From Halovulum sp039180525 (lineage in GTDB: Bacteria > Pseudomonadota > Alphaproteobacteria > Rhodobacterales > Rhodobacteraceae), in contig JBCDDF010000010.1 in assembly GCA_039180525.1 (NCBI GenBank), forward strand, positions 20,620 to 84,619: a DNA stretch of 64,000 bases, written 5' to 3'. The notes beneath the pieces are model-generated. The model was given only the letters and a program-made list of their open reading frames with translations, had not been told where the DNA came from and did not search any database. Within the stretch, counting starts at the first letter, position 1, and the number at the start of each line of letters is the position of its first letter. The position numbers and the translations under genes are program-made. Below are positions 8,861-18,241 of the stretch, piece by piece.

Positions 8861-10369
8861 TCAAGCCGTTTGACACCGCGCTCCGAGCGGCGCGAGGCCC
8901 AAGAGCGCCAGCGCCACAAGGATCGCCGGCATATCGCCAGATCGGGCGTAAAGCGTGGCGCGTAGGGGTGGCGGCAGGACGGCATCGCGATGGCCGGCCT
9001 CGTCCAGCGGGATCGCCACCGACACCCGCCCAAACGGATCGATCATCGCGCTGATCCCGGTATTGGCCGCGCGCGCCACCGGCAGGCCCTGTTCGATCGC
9101 GCGCATCCGCGCCTGCGCAAGGTGCTGATAAGGGCCGCTGAAAGCCCCGAACCAGGCGTCATTGGTCACCTGCACCAGCCATGCGGGGCGCTGCGCACCG
9201 GTCAGGATCCTGTGCGGGAAGATCGCCTCATAGCAGATCAGCGGCTGAAACGGCGGCAGTTCGGCGACCTGAACCGCCGCCGGCCCCGTACCGGCCGCGA
9301 AACTGCCAACCAAGCCATCCGCCAGGTACGTCAAACCCGCACGCCGCAAGAGCCCGGCAAACGGCATGTATTCGCCAAAGGGAACGAGATGTGCCTTGTC
9401 ATAGACGGCCGCGGTCTCCCCCGCCGGTCCCAATGCGGCAAGACTGTTGAACCAACGCCCGGCCGCATCGCGCCGCTGGATTCCCAGAATCACAGGGGCG
9501 CCGCCGGCGGCGGTCGCGATCTCTGCCTGGCGTTCGGGGCGGGCGTCCAACAGGAACGGCACCGCCGTTTCCGACCAGATCACCGCATCGGGCGCACCCG
9601 GCGCCGCGGTCGCGGCAAGGTGACGGCCGTAGAAAACCGGCATGCGGTCGGGTTTCCACTTTTCGGATTGCGGCGCATTCGGCTGGACCAGCCGGATCAC
9701 CGGCCCGTCAGCGGCGGCGGGTTCGCCCACCGGCAAGCGCGCGGCCCCACCGGCAGCAAGCACCGCCAGAAGCGACAGACCCGCGCCGATAGCTGCCGGT
9801 CGCGCAACGCCGCAGAGAAACCCCGCGGAATAGACCAGCAACGACAGGCCATGCGGCCCAAACCAGGCGGCCGCCTGCCCGATAAAGGCATCGACCCAGA
9901 CATAGGCGATCAGCGCCCAGGGAAATCCGGTCAGCACATGCGACCGCGCATACTCCGCCAGCACCAGCGCACCGGCCAGCGTCAAAGCCGCGCGCCAGCC
10001 GTGCGCGCCCAGGCGCCGTGCCAGCGCAAAGGCCGCGCCCCAGAACACCGCCAGACCACCTGCCATCGCGATCAGCGCGAAGGGTGCAAACACGCCATGC
10101 CGGGCCGCATCGACGAAGAACGGCTCCACGATCCAGGTGAGCGTCAGCCCAAAGTACCCAAGCCCGGCCCACCAGCCGGCCAGAAACGCCGTGCCGGCGG
10201 TCTGCCGCGCGTGCCAGATGCGGAACAGAACCGGCAGGGCGAGGATCGCAACATAGGGCAGATCATAAGGCGCATGGCCCGAGCCCAGCACGACCCCGCA
10301 ACCCAAAGGCGCAAGGGCCGCCGCGGCACCCCGCTGCGGCATGCGAACCGCCGCGAGGCCCGCACGCAC
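8861..10369 (-). CDS. lnt: Apolipoprotein N-acyltransferase
   Basis: This 502-residue inner-membrane enzyme adds the third acyl chain to lipoproteins. The N-terminal half has multiple membrane helices, and a periplasmic nitrilase domain starts near residue 225. The nitrilase triad is visible as Glu in WSETAVP, Lys in KAHLVPFGEY and Cys in CYEAIFP. The gene follows corC by 2 bp in the conserved order ybeZ-ybeY-corC-lnt. Its TGA is at 8861-8863. Confidence 0.95.
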   Translation of the reverse strand: MRAGLAAVRMPQRGAAAALAPLGCGVVLGSGHAPYDLPYVAILALPVLFRIWHARQTAGTAFLAGWWAGLGYFGLTLTWIVEPFFVDAARHGVFAPFALIAMAGGLAVFWGAAFALARRLGAHGWRAALTLAGALVLAEYARSHVLTGFPWALIAYVWVDAFIGQAAAWFGPHGLSLLVYSAGFLCGVARPAAIGAGLSLLAVLAAGGAARLPVGEPAAADGPVIRLVQPNAPQSEKWKPDRMPVFYGRHLAATAAPGAPDAVIWSETAVPFLLDARPERQAEIATAAGGAPVILGIQRRDAAGRWFNSLAALGPAGETAAVYDKAHLVPFGEYMPFAGLLRRAGLTYLADGLVGSFAAGTGPAAVQVAELPPFQPLICYEAIFPHRILTGAQRPAWLVQVTNDAWFGAFSGPYQHLAQARMRAIEQGLPVARAANTGISAMIDPFGRVSVAIPLDEAGHRDAVLPPPLRATLYARSGDMPAILVALALLGLAPLGARCQTA

Positions 10370-10371
10370 CG

Positions 10372-11265
10372 CTATTCCGCCGCGCGATCCAGCGCCGAGC
10401 GGCCGCTGAGCCGGACGCGCACGCGCTTGAGCATGCGCGGACCGGCCTCGACCACTTCGAACTCATGGCCCTGCGGGTGTGGGATCACCTCTCCGCGCAG
10501 AGGCACGCGGCCGGCGAGCATGAACACCAGCCCACCGAGCGTATCGACGTCTTCGTCCAATTCGTCGGCCAGCAGATCGACCCCGGCGATTTGCTCGAAA
10601 TCCTGCAGCGGCGCGCGGGCAAGGCACAGATAGACGCCGGGCGCCTCCTCGATCCACTGCGCGGATTCGTCGATATCGTGTTCGTCGGCGATCTCGCCCA
10701 CGACCTGTTCGACCAGATCCTCGATCGTAACCACGCCGTCGACGCCGCCATACTCATCGATCACCAGTGCCATATGTATCCGCTCTGTCTGCATCTTTTG
10801 CAGCAGGACGGCGACCGGCATCGATGGCGGCACATAAAGCAACGGGCGCATCAATTGGGCCAGATCGAACGCGGTGTCCTGGCAGTCGAACCCGAATCGC
10901 AGCGCGATATCCTTCAGGTGCACAAAGCCGATCGGCGTATCCAACGTATCCTTGTAGACCGGCAATCGGGTGAAGGTGCTGTCGCGAAACACCTTCACCA
11001 CCTCGTCCAGCGGCGATGTATCCGCGACCGCGACGATGTCGGCACGCGGCACCGCCACGTCCTCCACCCGGATCGCGCCCATGCGGCGGACATTCACTAT
11101 CATGGCCTGCGCGCCGGCGGTCTCCTCGGATGCGGGCGCATCCTCCGCCTCGGGCTCCAGCCCCAGCAATCTGTTCAGAAATCCGAGCGGGGTCGCGCCC
11201 TGCTCCGCTTCCTCTTCCGGCGCGCCCTGCGCTGCCCTAGAGGATCCGTCGTTCGTTTCGCCCAT
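10372..11265 (-). CDS. corC: CBS-domain hemolysin-like protein (CorC/HlyC family)
   Basis: The 297-residue soluble protein begins with an acidic, low-complexity N-terminus, continues with a CBS pair (VAVPRADIVAV to PLLYVPPS, ALVIDEYGGVDGVVT) and ends with a CorC/HlyC domain (LGGLVFMLAGRVP). Family members are linked to magnesium/cobalt efflux, although biochemical proof is thin. It has no DUF21 membrane part, so it is the short CorC type. The start at 11265 (MGETNDGSS) was taken because the upstream frame lies inside ybeY. It sits between ybeY and lnt as in many proteobacteria. Confidence 0.88.
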   Translation of the reverse strand: MGETNDGSSRAAQGAPEEEAEQGATPLGFLNRLLGLEPEAEDAPASEETAGAQAMIVNVRRMGAIRVEDVAVPRADIVAVADTSPLDEVVKVFRDSTFTRLPVYKDTLDTPIGFVHLKDIALRFGFDCQDTAFDLAQLMRPLLYVPPSMPVAVLLQKMQTERIHMALVIDEYGGVDGVVTIEDLVEQVVGEIADEHDIDESAQWIEEAPGVYLCLARAPLQDFEQIAGVDLLADELDEDVDTLGGLVFMLAGRVPLRGEVIPHPQGHEFEVVEAGPRMLKRVRVRLSGRSALDRAAE

Positions 11266-11302
11266 CGCTCCTTCCGTCGCCGCGGCCAAGGGCCACCGCG
11301 CC

Positions 11303-11818
11303 TTACCCCAAAGCCGCGCCGTAGGGCGAGGCGATTCCGATCGAAGCGAGGGCATCAACCTCCAACCGCTCCATCGTCGCGGCATCCGCTTCAAGCTCGT
11401 GATCATAGCCCAGCAGATGCAGCGTCGCATGTAAAATAAGGTGAAGAACGTGATGATCCAAGGAAATTGACGCCGCCCGTGCTTCCGCCACCACGGTGTC
11501 ATAGGCCAGCGCGATATCGCCCAGATGCGGATCGGCCGCCAAAACCGGGGCTTCGGGCGGCGGCGGCAGTGCCCCGGGGGTCGCCGGGACCAGGTTCAGC
11601 ACAGGCCAGGACAGCACGTTCGTCGGCCGTGGATTGCTGCGATATCGACCGTTCAACGCAGCGATGCGCGCGTCGTCGCAGGCCAAGACCGCAACCTCTA
11701 CCGGCGCCGCGAGCCCAGCCGCGGTCAGGCCCAACCGCACCCCACGCTCTGCCAGCGCGGCCAGATCTACCGCCTGCCAACGATCGTCTTCGACCACCAG
11801 CTCTACGATTTCAGCCAT
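11303..11818 (-). CDS. ybeY: rRNA maturation endoribonuclease YbeY
   Basis: This 171-residue metalloprotein takes part in 16S rRNA 3' end processing and ribosome quality control. The zinc motif H-x3-H-x5-H is seen in HATLHLLGYDH near the C-terminal third. Its start (11818, MAEIVELV) overlaps the stop of the phoH-like gene by 8 bp, which supports translational coupling and this start choice. Confidence 0.95.
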   Translation of the reverse strand: MAEIVELVVEDDRWQAVDLAALAERGVRLGLTAAGLAAPVEVAVLACDDARIAALNGRYRSNPRPTNVLSWPVLNLVPATPGALPPPPEAPVLAADPHLGDIALAYDTVVAEARAASISLDHHVLHLILHATLHLLGYDHELEADAATMERLEVDALASIGIASPYGAALG

Positions 11819-12839
11819 TCGGGGGGGTGGCGGCCTCATAGGCGTCGATGATCCGGGCGACCAGCGGATGGCGCACGACATCGACGGCCTTGAACCGAGA
11901 GAACGCGATCCCGCGCACGCCGTCCAGGATGCGTTCCACCTCCAACAGCCCCGAGGGTGCGCCGCGGGGCAGGTCGATCTGCGTGCGGTCACCGGTCACC
12001 GCCATGCGCGATCCTTCGCCCAGACGGGTGAGAAACATCTTCATCTGCATGGTCGTGGCGTTCTGCGCCTCGTCCAGCACCACGAACGCATTCGACAGCG
12101 TGCGGCCGCGCATGAAAGCCAGCGGCGCGATCTCGATCTGCTTTTCCTCGATCAACTTGGCGACTTGCTTGCCCGGCAAAAAATCGTTCAGCGCATCGTA
12201 AAGCGGCTGCATGTATGGGTCGACCTTGTCCTTCATGTCGCCCGGCAGAAAGCCCAGCCGTTCGCCGGCTTCGACCGCTGGGCGCGACAGGATGATCCGG
12301 TCGACATGGCCGTCGAGGAACATCGACACCGCGGCGGCCACCGCCAGATAGGTCTTGCCCGTGCCCGCCGGCCCGATGCCAAAGACCAACTCATGGGTGA
12401 AAAGATTGCGGACATAGGCCTTTTGCGCCGGCGTCCGCGGCTCGACGATGCGCTTGCGGGTGCGGATCTCGATCTGATCGACCTGGAACATCTCCAGTTG
12501 ATCGGTGGCGGCCGCGCTCTCTGCCGTCGCGCCCATCCGGACCGCGGCGGTGACATCGGCAGGCCCGACGGCGCGGCCCTGTTCCAGGCGCAAGTAGAGC
12601 GCCTGCAACACGTCCACCCCGCTTTCCGCAGCCTCGCCCAGCAGCGTCAATTCATTGCCGCGTCGGGTGATCAGGATGTCCAGCACCTGTTCCAATTGCG
12701 CCAGGTTGCGGTCGTGTTCGCCGCAAAGCTCGATCAGCAATCGGTTGTCGGGAAAGCTGACCTCACGCTCGACCACCGCGCCCGGCCCGGCCTTGTCCTG
12801 CGCCGTTTGTGTGGTCAAAGCTCCTCCCTCGCCTGGCAC
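11811..12839 (-). CDS. ybeZ: PhoH-like ATPase (YbeZ)
   Basis: The 342-residue P-loop protein has Walker A GPAGTGKT and Walker B FVVLDEAQNAT, followed by the PhoH signature TGDRTQIDLP. YbeZ proteins are putative RNA-associated ATPases that work with YbeY. The annotated start gives MPGEGGAL; a start eight residues downstream is also possible. It is the first gene of the run ybeZ-ybeY-corC-lnt. In many relatives miaB precedes ybeZ; here miaB lies about 5.4 kb further upstream on the same strand, with the arginine block between them. Confidence 0.93.
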   Translation of the reverse strand: MPGEGGALTTQTAQDKAGPGAVVEREVSFPDNRLLIELCGEHDRNLAQLEQVLDILITRRGNELTLLGEAAESGVDVLQALYLRLEQGRAVGPADVTAAVRMGATAESAAATDQLEMFQVDQIEIRTRKRIVEPRTPAQKAYVRNLFTHELVFGIGPAGTGKTYLAVAAAVSMFLDGHVDRIILSRPAVEAGERLGFLPGDMKDKVDPYMQPLYDALNDFLPGKQVAKLIEEKQIEIAPLAFMRGRTLSNAFVVLDEAQNATTMQMKMFLTRLGEGSRMAVTGDRTQIDLPRGAPSGLLEVERILDGVRGIAFSRFKAVDVVRHPLVARIIDAYEAATPPNG

Positions 12840-12921
12840 CCGAAGGCGCTGCGATCATCGTGCCCAGCCAGGTCGGGGGAGGCAAGAGCAAACACCGCCA
12901 CGGCCGTGTCATTCGCCACCG

Positions 12922-13761
12922 TCAGCGCACCAAAACCGGGCGAAACCGCAGCCGCACCCGCGCGGTTCGCGGCAGGTGGCGGTTGAGTCGCCGGTTCATC
13001 AGGCCGAACAACCCGATAACGCCCAGCGTCAGCAGGATGAAGTATCCCGCGAGGATCGGGTAAGGAATGAACGGGTTGAAGGTCTTGTCGGCAAAATAGT
13101 TCGCGTAGTAAAGCGCGTCGCCGCGCTGCTGCCAGGCCGGAAAGCCTGTGAAGAACACCAACGTGGTGGCGTGGAAGAGAAAGATCGCCTCGTTAGTGTA
13201 GCTGGGCCAGGCCAGCCGCAGCATTGTCGGCCAGACCACGCGGCGGAACTTTGCCCAACCGGACAGGCCATATGCCTCCGCCGCCTCCAACTCACCCTTG
13301 GGCATGGCCATCAGCGCGCCGTGAAAGATCCGGGCCGAATACGCAGAGGTGTTCAGGAACAGTACGATCAGCGCGCCGGCCCAGGCCCGGGTCAACCAGC
13401 GCGTCTCTGCCGTCAGCGCGACAAAGCCCAGGTCGATCTCGATACCGTTACGGGGCAGCAGAACGAACAATTCATAGGCCAGGAAGAACTGGATGAACAA
13501 AGGCGAGCCGCGAAAGACGAAAACGAACACCTCCGCCGGGCGGTGCAGCAACGCACGGCGGCTGGCCATGGCCAGGGCGATCGCCGTGGCGAAGACGAAG
13601 CCGAAGATCAGCGCCAGCAGGCCGAAATAGACGTTCCATAACAAGCCCGAGCCGATCAGCACGAACTGGTCGCACAGCGTGAAGTCGCTGCGCGGCAGCA
13701 GCCGCTCGCCCAAGCCGATGGAACGCAGGCCATAGGCTTCGATCACCTCACCGCAGATCAT
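12922..13761 (-). CDS. Polar amino-acid ABC transporter permease (HisM/ArtM-like)
   Basis: The 279-residue membrane protein has several hydrophobic segments and the EAA-type loop (GELEAAEAYGLSGW) that docks to the ATPase. It belongs to the polar amino acid uptake family (PAAT). Its ATG overlaps the TGA of the upstream permease (ATGA at 13758-13761), so the two are made as a pair. With the binding protein, ATPase, ornithine cyclodeaminase and arginase next to it, arginine, ornithine or a related compound is the likely substrate. Substrate is inferred from context. Confidence 0.88.
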   Translation of the reverse strand: MICGEVIEAYGLRSIGLGERLLPRSDFTLCDQFVLIGSGLLWNVYFGLLALIFGFVFATAIALAMASRRALLHRPAEVFVFVFRGSPLFIQFFLAYELFVLLPRNGIEIDLGFVALTAETRWLTRAWAGALIVLFLNTSAYSARIFHGALMAMPKGELEAAEAYGLSGWAKFRRVVWPTMLRLAWPSYTNEAIFLFHATTLVFFTGFPAWQQRGDALYYANYFADKTFNPFIPYPILAGYFILLTLGVIGLFGLMNRRLNRHLPRTARVRLRFRPVLVR

Positions 13762-14612
13762 GCCGCCAGCCCCCGGCCATGCGACAGGCGCGCGGTCAAC
13801 CAGCCGAACGCCCGTTCGGAAATCAGCGTCAGCGTCAGATAGAACACCAACAGCCCCAGAAAGTAGTAAAGCCGCCAGTCGGGATGCGGATAGGTAAAGG
13901 CGCTGGTCTTGGCACCGCCCAGTTCGCGCGCCCAATAGACGATGTCCTCGACCCCCAGCAGGAACAGCAGCGGCGTCGCCTTTATGAGGATCATCCACAG
14001 GTTCGATAGGCCCGGCAGCGCGTAAAGCCACATCTGCGGCACCAGGATGCGCCAGAATGCCTGACCGCCCGTCATGCCGAAGGCGATTGCGGTTTCCATC
14101 TGCGCCCGCGGCACGGCCGCCATGGCGCCGAACAGGATATTGGCCGCGAACGCGCCGAACACGATGGCAAAGGTAAACACCGCCAGTGCGAAACCATAGA
14201 CCTCATGCCAGATCTGGGCTGCACTGCCCAAGGGGATCTTGGCCTCCGGGCAGACCCGAAATTCCTGACCGTCACGGATCGGCTCGGTCCAGTCGGGGCA
14301 GCGCACCTGGTGGTTCAGCCACTCCAGCCCTTGGTCGAGCGCGATGATGAAGAACAGGAAAAAGACCACGTCCGGCACGCCGCGGACCATGGCGATATAG
14401 ATCTTGCCGAACCAGCGCAGCGGAAACGCGCGACTGCGCGCGGCGACCGCACCGCCGAAGCCAAAGATCAACGACACCGGCGCGGTAATCGCCAACAGGA
14501 CGAGCACGGTGCCGAAAGAGGCGTAGAACGCCATGTGCTTGCCCGAGGTCAGGTAGCAGGCAAGCCACGGCACATCGCCAAGCGCGGTCGGGTCGGTGCA
14601 AAAGCCGAACAT
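13758..14612 (-). CDS. Polar amino-acid ABC transporter permease (HisQ/ArtQ-like)
   Basis: The 284-residue permease has a first helix near residues 30-55 and an extracytoplasmic insertion near residues 95-130 that contains two cysteines. A further helix bundle has the MAAVPRAQMETAIAFGMTGGQ coupling region (given here as a motif area). It pairs with the overlapping downstream permease. The start MFGFCTDP lies 106 bp after the stop of the binding-protein gene, leaving a short intergenic stretch that could reduce expression relative to the binding protein. Confidence 0.88.
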   Translation of the reverse strand: MFGFCTDPTALGDVPWLACYLTSGKHMAFYASFGTVLVLLAITAPVSLIFGFGGAVAARSRAFPLRWFGKIYIAMVRGVPDVVFFLFFIIALDQGLEWLNHQVRCPDWTEPIRDGQEFRVCPEAKIPLGSAAQIWHEVYGFALAVFTFAIVFGAFAANILFGAMAAVPRAQMETAIAFGMTGGQAFWRILVPQMWLYALPGLSNLWMILIKATPLLFLLGVEDIVYWARELGGAKTSAFTYPHPDWRLYYFLGLLVFYLTLTLISERAFGWLTARLSHGRGLAA

Positions 14613-14718
14613 CAGCGGCCGGGCCGCGCTTGAGCGGCTGGGCGGGGGGGGCGCCGATCAAGCGCGGCCCGGCGGTTGCGACCGCGGGCGCGCATCAGAC
14701 CCGGCGCACCCCCTGCGC

Positions 14719-15435
14719 TTAGAACGGCGTCGAATCCGGCAGCCATTTCACGATCAGTTCGTTCAACGTGCCGTCGGCTTTCATCGAATCGATGGCCGCG
14801 TTGAACTTGCCCTTCAGTTCGCCGTCGCTTTCGCGCAACCCGATCCCAATGCCAAAGCCCAGCAGGATATCGCCACCGGCAAAGACCAGATCGTTCGATT
14901 CCCCCACGATGGGTGCCAGAAAGCCCTTGTCGGCCAACACCGCGTCGGCCTCTCCGTTGCGCACCGCAGCGACGGTTTCGTCGGGCGTAGCGAACTCGAC
15001 CAAGGTCGCGCCCGAGGCCGCCACATGCGCGGCCTGGATCGTACCCGTCTGCGCCGCGATCACGCCGCCTTCCAGATCCACATCCGCCGACAGCGCGGCA
15101 TAGGCGGACGGGTCGGGACGGGTGTAGGGATCGGTGAAGTCGATCACCTCGTCGCGTTCCTCGGTGATCGACATGCCGGCGATGATGGCGTCGTAATTGC
15201 CCGACACCAGGTTGGGGATGATCGAATCCCACTCATTCGTCACCCATTCGCAGGTCAATTCGGCACGGGCGCACAACTCGTCGCCCAATTCGCGTTCAAA
15301 GCCGTCGACCTGGCCATTGTCGTTGATGAAGTTGTACGGAGGGTAGGCCCCCTCCGTCCCCATGCGCACCGTCTGCGCCAGGGCCATCCCCGCGCCCAGC
15401 GCCACAATGGCGGCTGTCAGAACAAACCTTTTCAT
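14719..15435 (-). CDS. Periplasmic polar amino-acid binding protein (HisJ/ArgT-like)
   Basis: The 238-residue protein starts with a cleavable signal peptide (about 1-20, ending GMALAQ). The mature part begins TVRMGTEGAYPPYNF, and the family motif DAIIAGMSITEERDEVIDF follows. Such proteins capture arginine, ornithine, lysine, histidine or opines for an ABC importer. Two cysteines (in CARAELTCEW) probably form the disulfide seen in HisJ/LAO proteins. It lies 22 bp downstream of the ATPase gene. The start at 15435 (MKRFVLTA) is the only one that gives a normal signal peptide. Confidence 0.9.
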   Translation of the reverse strand: MKRFVLTAAIVALGAGMALAQTVRMGTEGAYPPYNFINDNGQVDGFERELGDELCARAELTCEWVTNEWDSIIPNLVSGNYDAIIAGMSITEERDEVIDFTDPYTRPDPSAYAALSADVDLEGGVIAAQTGTIQAAHVAASGATLVEFATPDETVAAVRNGEADAVLADKGFLAPIVGESNDLVFAGGDILLGFGIGIGLRESDGELKGKFNAAIDSMKADGTLNELIVKWLPDSTPF

Positions 15436-15457
15436 CTTCACTCTCCCTGTTGGTCGA

Positions 15458-16237
15458 TCACGCAGCGGTGGCGCTGAGGAAAGTCCGCAGCCGATCGGTC
15501 CGCGGGTTGGCAAAAAGCGTGCCCGGCGGCCCCTGCTCCGCGATCTTGCCCTGGTGCAGAAACACCACCTGATCGGAAATGTCACGTGCCAAGCGCATGT
15601 CATGGGTGACCAGCAACATCGTGCGGCCCTCCGTCGCCAGGGCCTTGATGACCTTGACTACCTCTTGTTCCAGTTCTGGGTCGAGCGCGGAGGTCGGCTC
15701 GTCGAATAACAACGCGCGCGGCTCCATCGCCAGCGCCCGTGCAATCGCCGCGCGCTGCTGTTGGCCGCCCGACATCTGTGCCGGGAACACATCCGCCTTG
15801 TCGCCAATGCCCACCTTGGCCAGCAGATCGCGCGCCCGCGCCTCCACCGCCGGGCGGTCCTGGCGCAAGACGGTCAGCGGCGCCTCCATCACGTTTTGCA
15901 GCACCGTCATATGCGCCCACAGATTGAACTGCTGGAACACCATGGACAGGTTGGTGCGGATGCGGATCATCTGCCGCTTGTCGGCCGGATGCCGGTGCAT
16001 CCCGCGCCCGGCCCAGCGCACCGCCTCGCCCTCGAACAGGATCTCCCCGGTCTGGCAGGGCTCCAGCAGATTGGCGCAGCGCAACAGCGTCGACTTGCCC
16101 GAGCCAGAGGAACCGATGAGTGACACCACCTGGCCGCGCCGGGCGGTCAGGTCGACCCCCTTCAGCACCTCAAGATCACCGTAGGACTTGTGAAGATCCC
16201 GGATCTCGATCACGGGCGCGAGGGTGTCGACGGTCAC
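15458..16237 (-). CDS. Polar amino-acid ABC transporter ATP-binding protein (HisP-like)
   Basis: The 259-residue ATPase has Walker A GSSGSGKST, Q-loop MVFQQFNLW, signature MSGGQQQR, Walker B LLFDEPTS and H-loop VTHDM, all intact. It energises the two permeases downstream. Its first codons overlap the end of the ornithine cyclodeaminase gene by 4 bp (16234-16237), so uptake and catabolism are translationally linked. Confidence 0.93.
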   Translation of the reverse strand: MTVDTLAPVIEIRDLHKSYGDLEVLKGVDLTARRGQVVSLIGSSGSGKSTLLRCANLLEPCQTGEILFEGEAVRWAGRGMHRHPADKRQMIRIRTNLSMVFQQFNLWAHMTVLQNVMEAPLTVLRQDRPAVEARARDLLAKVGIGDKADVFPAQMSGGQQQRAAIARALAMEPRALLFDEPTSALDPELEQEVVKVIKALATEGRTMLLVTHDMRLARDISDQVVFLHQGKIAEQGPPGTLFANPRTDRLRTFLSATAA

Positions 16238-17304
16238 GCGGGGCCTTTTGTCTGTCCCTTCGCCCGCTGGACCATGCCGAACAGATCGCGCGGATCGTCG
16301 GGGTCGGCGAGCAAATCGAGCATAACGTAGTGCCCGGTTTCCTCAAGCCGGTCATGGACATAGCGCAGCGCTGAAAAATCCTCGGTGGCAAATCCGACAC
16401 TGTCGAACAAGGTGATCTGTCCCGGCGTCGCGCGGCCGGGCACCTGGCCCGCAATCACCCGCCACAACTCGGTGACGGGATGTTCGGGCTCCAGTTGCTG
16501 GATCTCTCCCTCTATCCTGGTCTGCGGCGGATACTCCACGAAGATATCGGATCGCATCAGGATGTCGCGATGCAACTCGGTCTTGCCGGGGCAGTCGCCG
16601 CCTATGGCGTTGATGTGCTGACCGGCGCCGATCATGTTGTCGGTCAGAATGGTGGCGAACTGCTTGTCGGCGGTGCAGGTGGTGACGATCTCTGCCCCGG
16701 TCACCGCATCCTCGGCGGTGTCGCATGCGATCAGGTCCAGCCCGCGCCCGGCCAGATTGGTCATCGCCTTGTCGGTCGCGGCCCGGTCGATATCGTAAAG
16801 CCGCAGCGTCTCGATCCCCAGTACCCGCTGGAACGCCAGCGCCTGGAATTCGCATTGCGCACCATTGCCGATCATCGCCATGGTCCGCGCGGACGGCGGT
16901 GCCAGGTATTTCGCCGCCAGGGCAGAGGTCGCGGCGGTGCGCAGCGCCGTCAGCACCGTCATCTCCGACAGCAACACCGGATAGCCGGTATCGACCCGCG
17001 CCAGCACGCCGAAGGCGGTGACCGTCTGCAACCCCTCGGCCGTGTTCTTGGGGTGGCCGTTGACGTATTTGAAACCATAGGTTTCGCCATCGCTGGTGGG
17101 CATCAACTCGATCACGCCCTCGGCCGAATGCGCCGCCACGCGCGGGGTCTTGTCGAAGCTCTCCCAGCGTCGGAAATCGGCTTCGATATAGCCGGCGATG
17201 TCCTCCATCATCTGTGCTGCGCCGATCGTGTTCACGATCTTCATCATGTCGGCGACGCTGACGAATGGCACCATGGCGAGTTTCGACGGGCTTGGGGCGG
17301 CCAT
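16234..17304 (-). CDS. ocd: Ornithine cyclodeaminase
   Basis: This 356-residue member of the OCD/mu-crystallin family has the Rossmann motif MIGNGAQCEF and DxxxxD-type catalytic surroundings (NAIGGDCPGKTELH). The reaction converts L-ornithine directly to L-proline with release of ammonia. The length matches true Ocd (about 350) better than the shorter alanine dehydrogenase or iminosuccinate reductase members. Arginase lies one base upstream, so the arginine to ornithine to proline route is the natural reading. A second family member, bhcD at 38477, has a different role. Confidence 0.88.
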   Translation of the reverse strand: MAAPSPSKLAMVPFVSVADMMKIVNTIGAAQMMEDIAGYIEADFRRWESFDKTPRVAAHSAEGVIELMPTSDGETYGFKYVNGHPKNTAEGLQTVTAFGVLARVDTGYPVLLSEMTVLTALRTAATSALAAKYLAPPSARTMAMIGNGAQCEFQALAFQRVLGIETLRLYDIDRAATDKAMTNLAGRGLDLIACDTAEDAVTGAEIVTTCTADKQFATILTDNMIGAGQHINAIGGDCPGKTELHRDILMRSDIFVEYPPQTRIEGEIQQLEPEHPVTELWRVIAGQVPGRATPGQITLFDSVGFATEDFSALRYVHDRLEETGHYVMLDLLADPDDPRDLFGMVQRAKGQTKGPA

Positions 17305-17305
17305 C

Positions 17306-18241
17306 TCAGTAACTCCGCGTGGGGCGATCCAGCACTTTGCGGCCCATAAGGCTGGCGGTCAGGTCCACCATCAGCCGGGCGGTGCGGCCGCGTTCGTCCA
17401 GAAACGGGTTCAACTCGACCAGATCCAGCGAACTGACCAGGCCACTGTCGCACAGCATCTCCATGACCAGATGCGCCTCGCGAAAGGTCGCGCCGCCGGG
17501 CACGGTGGTTCCGACCGCGGGCGCGATTTCGGGATCCAGGAAATCCACGTCCAAGCTGACATGCAGCGCGCCTTTGGCGGCGGCGACCCGTTGCAGGAAA
17601 CGGCGCAAGGGCGCGGCGATCCCGTGTTCGTCGATCGCGCGCATATCGTGCACCTCCACCCCCGCCGCCGCGATCAGCGCGTTCTCCGCCGGGTCGACCG
17701 AGCGGATGCCCAGCATGCAGACATTGTCTGGCGCCACCGACGCGGGCAGCGGCGGATACGCCTCGAACCCCGGCTGGCCGGTGAAATAGGCGACCGGCGT
17801 GCCGTGCAGATTGCCCGATGTGGTGCTGTCGAGCGTGTTCAGATCGGGATGCGCATCGAGCCAAAGCACGAAAAGCGGCCGCCCCGCCCGTGCCGCCCGC
17901 TTTGCCATCGCCGGGACGGTTCCTCCGGCCAGACTATGATCGCCGCCCAGAAACACCGGCATCACGCCCTCATCCAGACCGCCCGCCGCCCGCTGCAACG
18001 CGGCCAGCCATGCAGAGGTCAGGCCCAGATTTCGCAAAGCCGGGTTGTCATGGGCGATATCGGGTGCCTGCGGCAGTGCCAGATTGCCCAGATCGCGCAC
18101 ATTGTGGCCCAGATCGCGCAAGGCCCTCTCCAACCCCGCGGTGCGCAGCGCGTCGGGGCCCATCAGGCACCCACCCCGGCTGGTGCCGGCCTGCACCGGC
18201 GCGCCCAGCAGGATGCAGTCGCGCGCCACGGCCGCATTCAT
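17306..18241 (-). CDS. rocF: Arginase
   Basis: The 311-residue ureohydrolase splits arginine into ornithine and urea. The dimanganese ligands appear in GGDHSLAGG, WLDAHPDLNT and SLDVDFLDPEIAP, and the C-terminal VELNP motif is present. LDAHPDLNT and the overall length fit arginase rather than agmatinase. It overlaps the end of miaB by 4 bp (18238-18241) and precedes ocd by 1 bp. No urease genes are in the window to use the urea. Confidence 0.9.
   Translation of the reverse strand: MNAAVARDCILLGAPVQAGTSRGGCLMGPDALRTAGLERALRDLGHNVRDLGNLALPQAPDIAHDNPALRNLGLTSAWLAALQRAAGGLDEGVMPVFLGGDHSLAGGTVPAMAKRAARAGRPLFVLWLDAHPDLNTLDSTTSGNLHGTPVAYFTGQPGFEAYPPLPASVAPDNVCMLGIRSVDPAENALIAAAGVEVHDMRAIDEHGIAAPLRRFLQRVAAAKGALHVSLDVDFLDPEIAPAVGTTVPGGATFREAHLVMEMLCDSGLVSSLDLVELNPFLDERGRTARLMVDLTASLMGRKVLDRPTRSY

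Noticed and set aside
8820..8880. A SAM/SAH riboswitch suggested by an AACGGCTTGA phrase on the minus strand
   Set aside because: The phrase is the last codons of lnt, and the complementary Shine-Dalgarno pairing expected of that riboswitch is not visible.
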